From contig DAOJ01000054.1 of NCBI GenBank assembly GCA_002502365.1, positions 1-5,411 of the forward strand: a stretch of 5,411 nt of DNA, given 5' to 3'. The stretch comes from Euryarchaeota archaeon UBA106 (lineage in GTDB: Archaea; Thermoplasmatota; Poseidoniia; Poseidoniales; Thalassarchaeaceae). This document shows, piece after piece, positions 1 through 4,942 of the stretch (position 1 is the first letter of the stretch; the number at the start of each line of letters is the position of its first letter). The position numbers and the translations under genes are program-made. The notes beneath the pieces are model-generated. The model searched no databases, had not been told where the DNA came from, and saw nothing but the letters and a program-made list of their open reading frames with translations.

Positions 1-94
1 TTCAGAAATACTAGAATTTCTTTCAACAATCGAAGAACGCTCCGAATCTGGAGACCCAGTGGGGGTTGGAGAAGAGGCAGGGTGGCACTGGTGA
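1..94 (+). CDS. 3' end of probable methylmalonyl-CoA mutase (B12-binding part), partial
   Basis: The frame starting at base 2 is open from the window edge and ends at TGA 92-94, giving 30 residues (SEILEFLSTIEER..., ending GWHW). A short I/L-E-F-L helix followed by a polar tail is how cobalamin-binding domains of methylmalonyl-CoA mutases commonly end. The next gene is the mutase chaperone meaB, and the stop overlaps the meaB start, as expected for co-translated partners. If correct, the protein isomerises methylmalonyl-CoA and succinyl-CoA in the cytoplasm, using adenosylcobalamin. The His of the DxHxxG cobalamin motif lies outside the window, so the assignment rests mostly on the neighbour. 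It could be another B12-domain mutase subunit, such as isobutyryl-CoA mutase. Confidence 0.5.
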   Translation, partial: SEILEFLSTIEERSESGDPVGVGEEAGWHW

Positions 95-960
95 GTGAAC
101 TAGATGACTTGTTAGTTGAAGCTCGCTCTGGTAATCGTCGTTCACTTTCTAGACTACTTACACTTGTTGAAGAAGGTCATAATTCCCCAATAGAAAGAGG
201 GATTGGCTCATCTTTGGGAATAACTGGACCCCCCGGTGTAGGAAAATCATCTCTAATTGGAAAAATGATTGATGTGTGGGTCGGGCGAGGAGAGTCAGTA
301 GCAGTCCTAGCCGTTGATCCATCATCTCCTAGGAGCGGAGGTGCTCTTCTTGGAGATAGGATGAGAATGACAAATGCAGACTCTTCAGATTTAGTATTCA
401 TACGTTCACTTGCCACTAGAAACCATCCTGGTGGATTGATGGATTGCTTGACACCTATGGTTGACATCCTATCTGAATGTGGTTGGGATAATATCCTAAT
501 CGAGACCGTAGGTGCGGGTCAATCAGAGATTAGAGTGGTAGCTTTCGCAGATAAAATTCTACTAGTGGATGGGCCTGACAGAGGAGATATAATTCAAGCA
601 GAGAAGGCAGGCATTATGGAACTTGCAGATTTGATTGTAATAAACAAATCAGATTTGCCTGAAGCAGAAAGAGCAGCAAAGGCTGTGAAATCAGCCTTGT
701 CGGTTGCAGAGGATGAATTCACTCCCGAGGTTCTACTGGTGTCTGCCCATTCAGGAATGGGTGTTGAAGATTTAGTCGATGAACTCGAAAACACAACGAC
801 ATCTTCCGAAAGAGAGAGGCTAAGAGTTCGTGAACGTTTGATTTCGGCTTGGGATTCTGCCCTACTTACTTCACCACAACTAGATGATATTTTGCAAGCC
901 CTTGAAAAAGGAAGCATTACTCTGAAAGAAGCAGTGGATAGGATTCGAAAGGAGGTTTGA
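91..960 (+). CDS. meaB: MeaB/ArgK-family GTPase, methylmalonyl-CoA mutase chaperone
   Basis: This is a P-loop GTPase of the G3E/MeaB (MMAA, ArgK) family, which gates adenosylcobalamin loading and protects methylmalonyl-CoA mutase from inactivation. Counting from GTG 91 (289 residues), the Walker A motif GPPGVGKS is at 46-53, VDPSSP at 75-80, GGALLGDR at 83-90, ATRNHPGG at 108-115, the switch/Walker B stretch ETVGAGQSE at 138-146, and the guanine-specificity motif NKSD at 185-188. It is somewhat shorter than bacterial members (about 330), mainly in the C-terminal dimerisation arm. Start choice: GTG 91 forms a 4-bp GTGA overlap with the upstream stop and has GGGTGG at 80-85, and it gives the usual N-terminus of the family. 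GTG 82, three codons earlier and preceded by GAGG, is the alternative. The usual PG-x-GD after the switch reads PDRGD. The role is firm; the partner is inferred from the upstream fragment. Confidence 0.93.
   Translation: MSELDDLLVEARSGNRRSLSRLLTLVEEGHNSPIERGIGSSLGITGPPGVGKSSLIGKMIDVWVGRGESVAVLAVDPSSPRSGGALLGDRMRMTNADSSDLVFIRSLATRNHPGGLMDCLTPMVDILSECGWDNILIETVGAGQSEIRVVAFADKILLVDGPDRGDIIQAEKAGIMELADLIVINKSDLPEAERAAKAVKSALSVAEDEFTPEVLLVSAHSGMGVEDLVDELENTTTSSERERLRVRERLISAWDSALLTSPQLDDILQALEKGSITLKEAVDRIRKEV
951..956 (+). promoter_or_regulatory. Shine-Dalgarno site inside the end of meaB
   Basis: GGAGGT lies 7 bp before the ATG at 964 and within the last codons of meaB. It is a full match to the archaeal 16S rRNA tail complement and fixes the start of the next gene. 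It also implies translational coupling of the membrane protein to meaB. Confidence 0.8.
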
Positions 961-963
961 CTG

Positions 964-1599
964 ATGAGTGAAATACCCGTTGATATTGATCACGCTAAGC
1001 ACTCTATAGGGGGTGCTGGTGGGCACTGGTTTCGCCGATTTACACATATTGCTATGTGTATTATTCCATTCGCATACTACCTTTGGGGGGAAGAAATCGC
1101 AGGTCTTGTAAATCTAAATCCTCGTGATTTTGTTATTGCTGTACTAATTTTCTTCGTAGTAATTGAAGCAATCCGTGTTAAAATGAAAATTGTAATTGTT
1201 GGCCAAAGAGAGTACGAGGCTAACCAAATTAGTGCACTAGGTTGGGGTGCTTTTGCGGTTTGTTTAGCCCTGATTTTAGCCCCACAAGAAGGAGGAGGAT
1301 TAGAGGCAGGGAAATACACAATCCCTCTAATTTGTGGATTGACCTTTGTAGACCCAGTTATGGGTGAAGTTAAGAGGGCGAAAAAAGGAATGAAAAATGC
1401 TATTTTAGTAGGACTCATCGTCTCATACTCTATTTGGTTAGCCTCAGTTATGTTATTCTCTACACCATTGTTAGCAGCTGTTTTACTTGCTCCATTAACA
1501 GTTGCTGGTGAAGTTCCAAGGCTGACTTGGATTGATGATAATGCTACGATGATTTTGTTCCCTCTAATTCCATTACTATTGGCACATTGGATATTTTGA
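964..1599 (+). CDS. Polyprenol/dolichol/phytol-kinase-like integral membrane protein
   Basis: The protein has 211 residues and is mostly hydrophobic, with about six or seven membrane spans (roughly 27-42, 55-71, 90-106, 118-132, 146-164, 168-181, 196-211). Landmarks of the Sec59/VTE5/DGK1-like CTP-dependent lipid kinase family are visible: RRFTHI at 24-29 in place of the usual R-K-x-x-H at the first helix, EAIR at 68-71 after helix 2, a short loop with D130, P131 and G134 followed by basic residues (family consensus GDxxAS-x-x-G), and a final E183 followed by DDN at 191-193 and P200 (family consensus E...DNLT-x-P). Such enzymes phosphorylate isoprenoid alcohols, for example dolichol as glycan carrier or geranylgeraniol for lipid recycling. 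The substrate cannot be told, and the central CTP-loop motif is atypical, so activity is inference. It starts 3 bp after the meaB stop with a strong ribosome site, so co-transcription is likely although the pathways seem unrelated. Confidence 0.7.
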   Translation: MSEIPVDIDHAKHSIGGAGGHWFRRFTHIAMCIIPFAYYLWGEEIAGLVNLNPRDFVIAVLIFFVVIEAIRVKMKIVIVGQREYEANQISALGWGAFAVCLALILAPQEGGGLEAGKYTIPLICGLTFVDPVMGEVKRAKKGMKNAILVGLIVSYSIWLASVMLFSTPLLAAVLLAPLTVAGEVPRLTWIDDNATMILFPLIPLLLAHWIF

Positions 1600-1667
1600 A
1601 TTAATTCACAAAATCCAATCCCTCAGTTCTCTCAAGAGTCACATTTACAACCCGATTTCTTCTGCAA

Positions 1668-1676
1668 GGGGGTGAT
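1668..1676 (+). promoter_or_regulatory. Strong Shine-Dalgarno site for the 40-residue ORF
   Basis: GGGGGTGAT ends 4 bp before ATG 1681. It matches the archaeal GGAGGTGAT consensus at 8 of 9 positions. This is the main evidence that the very short reading frame is translated, and the 81-bp leader behind the previous gene could hold its own promoter. Confidence 0.75.
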
Positions 1677-1680
1677 AGAC

Positions 1681-1803
1681 ATGGCCGAGTCAGAGAAGTC
1701 AGAAGGGATTGTCGAGTCTCCTCTTTCACAAAATTTCTACCTATTTGTTTGGGCATTGGCCTCAGTAGCGTCATTTGCGATATTTATCGCCTTCCCTGTA
1801 TGA
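1681..1803 (+). CDS. 40-residue single-span membrane protein, function unknown
   Basis: ATG 1681 to TGA 1801-1803 encodes 40 residues. Residues 1-19 are polar and acidic (MAESEKSEGIVESPLSQN), and residues 20-40 (from YLFVWAL to the end at IAFPV) form one hydrophobic helix, so the product resembles a tail-anchored or small-subunit membrane peptide with its N-terminus probably inside. Translation is supported by the strong ribosome site 4 bp upstream and by the sharp change from polar to membrane composition. I do not recognise the family. Small accessory subunits of respiratory oxidases or of the Sec translocon have this size and shape, but no diagnostic residues are seen. It lies between the kinase-like gene (81 bp upstream) and asnB (70 bp downstream) and could end the upstream transcript. 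Confidence 0.65.
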   Translation: MAESEKSEGIVESPLSQNFYLFVWALASVASFAIFIAFPV

Positions 1804-1818
1804 AATTTGATTGCTAAC

Positions 1819-1824
1819 TTTTTT
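1819..1824 (+). terminator. Possible T-tract terminator after the 40-residue ORF
   Basis: A run of six T, followed by CTATTCT, begins 15 bp after the stop of the small ORF. Archaeal RNA polymerase can terminate on such T-rich stretches without a hairpin. It would end the meaB-side transcript before asnB. The call rests on base composition and position only. Confidence 0.25.
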
Positions 1825-1831
1825 CTATTCT

Positions 1832-1855
1832 ATCACATCACTTTCTTGATGTAAT
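1832..1855. promoter_or_regulatory. Dyad in the asnB upstream region, possible operator
   Basis: ACATCA (1835-1840) and TGATGT (1847-1852) are perfect inverted arms around a 6-bp spacer. One mismatch further out, AT and AT (1832-1833, 1854-1855) extend the symmetry to 8 of 9 pairs. It sits 18 to 42 bp before the asnB start, just after a TATA-like CTATTCTAT at 1825-1833, where an archaeal repressor could bind. Short dyads like this occur by chance in AT-rich gaps, so this is only a candidate. Confidence 0.2.
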
Positions 1856-1873
1856 CACCCCCGTGGTCTCAAT

Positions 1874-3676
1874 ATGTGTGGTATCGCTGGCTTACTTGGT
1901 AATGGAAGCCTTGAGGATGCTATATCAATGGCTGGCGCAATTGGCCATAGAGGGCCGGATGGCTCGGGGGATTTTTTTTCGGACCTTGAAAATGAAAATG
2001 CCTGCGTAGCTTTTTCTCACGCTAGACTATCAATCATTGACTTAGGCGGTTCGCCTCAACCTATACACAGCGATCATGGTTGTGTTTTAATGGTCAACGG
2101 TGAAATATACAACCATCAAGAAATCAAATCCGAATTACAAAATTATCCATTTAGGACAGCAGGTGATTCAGAGAGTATATTGGCCTTACACAGAGCCTAT
2201 ACATGGAATCGCCCGATTGGAGAAAATCCAGCTGAGAGACATATTGAATGGATTTCCAAATTAGATGGGATGTGGGGTTTTTCTCTCTGGGATCCGTCTG
2301 CAAATGAATTGATTCTTTGCCGTGACCCATTCGGAATTAAACCATTAGTCCGAACTCAATTATCAGATGGCACTCTGCTCTTTGGCTCAGAAGTAAAAGC
2401 CTTCAGGGGTCACCCGGAATTTTCTGCTAAACCAGATATTTCAGCTCTAGCGGTCAGATTAGCCTATGAATACCCACTAGATCAAACTACACTATTCCTA
2501 GGAGTTACATCGGTAGGGATTGGGACTATCGAAACCTGGTCATTAGAAGAAGGAATACCAACATTGACTGGTGTAGCACAATACCTCAGACCTCAAGTGG
2601 CTCCTGCTGCCTCATGGAATCCTTCTCAAAACGCTAACGAATTATTATCAGGTTTGAATAAATCAATTCAGGACCGGCTAATGGCAGACGTTCCTGTAGG
2701 GATTGTTCTTTCAGGAGGTTTAGATTCCAGCTTAATTGCTGCTTTAGCACATAATGCAGCCGATTTAGCGGGTAAACCTACACCAGAATGTTGGACAGTA
2801 GCGGATAGTGAAGACAACGTCGATTTACAGGCATCGATTAGGGTGGCTGAAAATCAGGACTTAGGGCATCATATCCACATTATGGACGAGAGTACAATGT
2901 GGAAGAAATTGCCGGAATTTGTTTGGAATGGAGAAGACCTCGATATTTCAGTGATGTTTTGGCAATCTGTTTTTGAGCAGATGAAAGATAATGTCACAGT
3001 AGCCCTGTGTGGTCAAGGCGCTGATGAATTACATGCTGGGTATTCTAGATATAGAAATTTACAGGGACATTCAAATTTGATAAATTCAAGATTGGAATTA
3101 GTAGAGAAATTTTCGATTCCTGAAGTTGATCGTGGTTTAGGGAAATCTTGGTCATCGAGAAGTATAATGCCAGAAAATAATTTTTCAAGTTTGACAGAAA
3201 CACTAGAATTTGAGCAAACTAGAGGTCAAATGTCAAATTTCCAATTAAGATTAGGAGATAGGCATTCTATGGCACAAGCCCTTGAAGCAAGAGTTCCATT
3301 CCTTGGCATGAGTCATGCGAATCTTGCAAATAAATTACCACTTTCCTGGAGGTTATCAGATAATGATGAGAAAATGGCTCTTAGAGCAGCAGCCGATCTT
3401 ACGACTTTACCGAAAGAAATCGTTCGAAGGCCAAAACTACCAGCAGGAACCGCGACAAGTCCAACATTGGTTTCAGAATTGATCACCACATTATCAGACA
3501 GGGCATCAGATTGGGCCAAAGAATATGCGCCTCTAACCAAACAATTACTAGATCAGCCTGACATGGCAATTGGAATGAGAATATTCCATGCTATGCATTT
3601 AACTGAAACTGGTCCAAACCAGAGAAAGGGAGATTTGCTGGATGTACTCGATGATGTAGGTCCTTGGCCTCAATAA
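1874..3676 (+). CDS. asnB: Asparagine synthetase (glutamine-hydrolysing) family protein
   Basis: This is a two-domain class II amidotransferase of 600 residues (E. coli AsnB has about 554), expected to make asparagine from aspartate, glutamine and ATP in the cytoplasm. Glutaminase domain, about 1-215: Cys2 nucleophile exposed after Met removal (MCGIAG), HRGPDG at 25-30, RLSIID at 51-56, NGEIYNH at 75-81, RDPFGIKPL at 150-158 and GSEVKA at 171-176. Synthetase domain, about 250-540: PP-loop SGGLDSS at 280-286, GQGADE at 380-385, RLGDRHSM at 459-466 and EARVPFLG at 471-478. The ATG at 1874 is fixed by Cys2. No good ribosome site precedes it (only GTGGT at 1863-1867), so a short or leaderless transcript from its own promoter is plausible. 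Oddities are Gln381 where asparagine synthetases carry Glu, and extra residues around 107-125. A related amidotransferase with another acceptor is possible. The last 7 bp overlap the convergent ogt gene. Confidence 0.88.
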   Translation: MCGIAGLLGNGSLEDAISMAGAIGHRGPDGSGDFFSDLENENACVAFSHARLSIIDLGGSPQPIHSDHGCVLMVNGEIYNHQEIKSELQNYPFRTAGDSESILALHRAYTWNRPIGENPAERHIEWISKLDGMWGFSLWDPSANELILCRDPFGIKPLVRTQLSDGTLLFGSEVKAFRGHPEFSAKPDISALAVRLAYEYPLDQTTLFLGVTSVGIGTIETWSLEEGIPTLTGVAQYLRPQVAPAASWNPSQNANELLSGLNKSIQDRLMADVPVGIVLSGGLDSSLIAALAHNAADLAGKPTPECWTVADSEDNVDLQASIRVAENQDLGHHIHIMDESTMWKKLPEFVWNGEDLDISVMFWQSVFEQMKDNVTVALCGQGADELHAGYSRYRNLQGHSNLINSRLELVEKFSIPEVDRGLGKSWSSRSIMPENNFSSLTETLEFEQTRGQMSNFQLRLGDRHSMAQALEARVPFLGMSHANLANKLPLSWRLSDNDEKMALRAAADLTTLPKEIVRRPKLPAGTATSPTLVSELITTLSDRASDWAKEYAPLTKQLLDQPDMAIGMRIFHAMHLTETGPNQRKGDLLDVLDDVGPWPQ

Positions 3677-3692
3677 GCCAATCTCCCTTTTT
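3623..3692. terminator. Long inverted repeat across the asnB/ogt junction, candidate two-way terminator
   Basis: AAAGGGAGATT (3625-3635) and AATCTCCCTTT (3680-3690) are perfect 11-bp inverted arms. Past one inner mismatch the stem goes on as GCT/AGC (3637-3639 and 3676-3678), and outward by a G-T wobble and an A-T pair (3623-3624 and 3691-3692). The loop is about 36 bp, the right arm ends in a run of five T, and both stop codons (3674-3676 plus, 3672-3670 minus) lie between the arms. Folded in RNA from either strand it would give a strong stem at the 3' end of each convergent transcript. The stem is read directly; its terminator role is inferred. Confidence 0.45.
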
Positions 3693-4155
3693 CATTAAAT
3701 CGATTACCTTCGTGAATCAACAAACGAGTTTTTGTTTCAGTTCCTCCTTCACCACTGTAGTTTCCAATTATTCCATCTCTACGGACAACCCTGTGGCAAG
3801 GTATGAGAATCGGCCATGGATTCATTGCCATTACCGACCCAACTGCTCTACTAGCCTTTGGATGACCGGCAGCTGTCGCGAGTTCAGCATAGGTAATCGT
3901 CTCACCGATTCTTGTTTTGTCTCGCAAATAGGTGAGAACATTTCTTTGGAAATTTGTTAATTCTCGTTCGTCAAAAATCGGTAAGTTGCTGTTAATGCCT
4001 TCAAAGTAATTAGAAATCCACTCTCTAGTAGTTACAATGGTAGGCTCTTCGGGATTCTTCCTAAGGATTTCACCCCAGCCAATCCTTACCAAACCGTGTT
4101 TGTTGGCTTTGAAATTTATCGCACCCAAAGGTGAAGCCACCCAGTCTTGAGCCAC
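3670..4155 (-). CDS. ogt: O6-alkylguanine-DNA alkyltransferase (methylated-DNA-protein cysteine methyltransferase)
   Basis: The protein has 161 residues, the usual size for archaeal and Ogt-type enzymes. It removes alkyl groups from O6 of guanine in DNA, irreversibly, onto its own cysteine. The signature PCHRV at 119-123 carries acceptor Cys120 (codon 3798-3796) with His121. Also visible are the helix-turn-helix stretch ITYAELA at 87-93 (Tyr89), the recognition helix with the flipping arginine in SRAVG at 102-106 (Arg103), the Asn of MNPWP at 111-115, and the GNYSG loop at 131-135. The N-terminal 70 residues form the short, poorly conserved accessory domain; no AdaA part is present. The start is GTG at 4155, with AGGA 6 bp upstream overlapping the stop region of the gene before, and the gap to that gene is 8 bp, so translation is probably coupled. 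The TGA at 3672-3670 lies inside the end of asnB. Confidence 0.95.
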   Translation of the reverse strand: MAQDWVASPLGAINFKANKHGLVRIGWGEILRKNPEEPTIVTTREWISNYFEGINSNLPIFDERELTNFQRNVLTYLRDKTRIGETITYAELATAAGHPKASRAVGSVMAMNPWPILIPCHRVVRRDGIIGNYSGEGGTETKTRLLIHEGNRFNEKGRLAY

Positions 4156-4163
4156 ACTAATTC

Positions 4164-4535
4164 CTATTGATTTGAGTCCTTGAGATTTTCCTCAGACTCA
4201 TTCCACCATTGTTGCTGATTTTCTGACTCATCTAGGGCCTCTCTCTTTTGCTTCCCGGAATCTTTCTCAAGACCTTCTTGAATTGCTTCCATGCCAACTA
4301 TTTCGTAGTTTGATGGGAATAAGGCAACGATAACTCCCGCGATTATGGCTCCTAACCCCCAATAGGCTTGTTGTTGGACCACAATTAGTTCAAGCCCTAT
4401 TGCGCAGAGAAGAAGACCTCCTAAATTGGAAATCCAAACTAAATTTTTGAAGGTGGAAAGGGACACACCTGTGGAATTTTCGGTTCTTTTCGGTCCAAAT
4501 TCCGCACCAAATCTTACAGGGTCTTCTTCGGCCAT
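4164..4535 (-). CDS. Two-helix membrane protein with acidic tail, function unknown
   Basis: The protein has 123 residues. Residues 1-31 are polar with charged residues of both signs, residues about 32-53 (from LVWISNLGG) and 58-73 (from YWGLGAI) form a membrane hairpin joined by QQQA, and residues 74-123 form a long hydrophilic tail rich in Glu, Gln, Asn and Lys with a WW pair at 110-111. No known domain is recognised. The ATG at 4535 is preferred because GGTGAT ends 3 bp before it; a TTG directly upstream (4538) would leave no spacing. The ribosome site overlaps the TGA of the ferredoxin gene and the gap is 4 bp, so translation is probably coupled. Its place between a ferredoxin and ogt suggests either a membrane partner for the Fe-S proteins or simple dense packing. 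The stop is TAG. Confidence 0.75.
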   Translation of the reverse strand: MAEEDPVRFGAEFGPKRTENSTGVSLSTFKNLVWISNLGGLLLCAIGLELIVVQQQAYWGLGAIIAGVIVALFPSNYEIVGMEAIQEGLEKDSGKQKREALDESENQQQWWNESEENLKDSNQ

Positions 4536-4539
4536 CAAA

Positions 4540-4872
4540 TCACCTATCTATCATAATTATTGCATCAGTGGGGCAGGCAAGGACACACAATTTACAGCCG
4601 GTACATGGGTCTCTCAGAACTCTGGCTTTACGGTTGACATCCACGTCCATTATGGGACTTGCTAATGGAGTGTCATATAATTCAATGGCATCGTCATCAC
4701 AAACAATTGTACATTGGTCACAGCCTATACACAACTCTTCCTTAACCCAAGCTACTGCGTCTTCACCGCCTTTGAGTTTCGCTCGCTCTTCAGCCCGCAT
4801 AGCATTCATCATCATCCGAATGCGTTTCTGTTCACGAGCCCGACGGGCGTTTAGGTCCGAGACACCAGTCAT
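4540..4872 (-). CDS. 2[4Fe-4S] ferredoxin with basic N-terminal extension
   Basis: The protein has 110 residues. Two four-cysteine clusters are seen: C48, C51, C54 and C58 (C-x2-C-x2-C-x3-C), and C90, C93, C96 and C100 in the same spacing followed by PTDAI. Together they bind two [4Fe-4S] centres and make a low-potential cytoplasmic electron carrier. In the first cluster the residue after the fourth cysteine is Asp, not the usual Pro. Residues 1-47 are an extension not found in plain 8Fe ferredoxins, Arg/Lys-rich from 10 to 34 with a Met run at 20-22, probably helical. No ribosome site is visible before ATG 4872; an in-frame stop 48 bp upstream limits the start. The HdrD-like gene lies 68 bp upstream and the membrane protein 4 bp downstream, which suggests a shared electron-transfer job. 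The redox partner is not known. Confidence 0.88.
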   Translation of the reverse strand: MTGVSDLNARRAREQKRIRMMMNAMRAEERAKLKGGEDAVAWVKEELCIGCDQCTIVCDDDAIELYDTPLASPIMDVDVNRKARVLRDPCTGCKLCVLACPTDAIIMIDR

Positions 4873-4915
4873 TGCAATACTTGCTAACGGCTCTGACTTC
4901 TCAAGGCTACGGTTA

Positions 4916-4942
4916 GAATTTCAGAATCTTCAATTGAAATTC
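4916..4942. repeat. Inverted repeat just after the HdrD-like gene
   Basis: GAATTTCA (4916-4923) and TGAAATTC (4935-4942) are perfect 8-bp arms with an 11-bp spacer. On the minus strand the first arm begins within the TGA stop of the HdrD-like gene, and the repeat fills part of the 68-bp gap before the ferredoxin. It could fold as an RNA stem between the two genes or bind a dimeric regulator. No T-run follows, so it is not a classic terminator. Arms of this size arise by chance about once in a window like this. Confidence 0.3.

Noticed and set aside
1597..1608. 12-bp perfect palindrome TGAATTAATTCA at the stop of the kinase-like gene
   Set aside because: A 12-bp palindrome is expected about once in a window of this size, more so in AT-rich DNA, and nothing else marks it as a site.
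1681..1803. Reading the 40-residue protein as a known oxidase small subunit or a Sec61-beta/SecG protein
   Set aside because: Only size and one helix agree; no diagnostic residues or neighbouring oxidase or translocon genes are present.
3664..3960. 98-codon plus-strand open frame after asnB
   Set aside because: It lies opposite the ogt coding region, which carries all the alkyltransferase motifs, and has no convincing domain.
4536..4538. TTG as start of the two-helix membrane protein
   Set aside because: The ribosome site GGTGAT would touch it with no spacing; the adjacent ATG at 4535 has a workable distance.
4885..4917. CTAAC/GTTAG pairing in the gap before the ferredoxin
   Set aside because: The stem is only 5 bp with a mismatch next to it and a long loop, well within chance.
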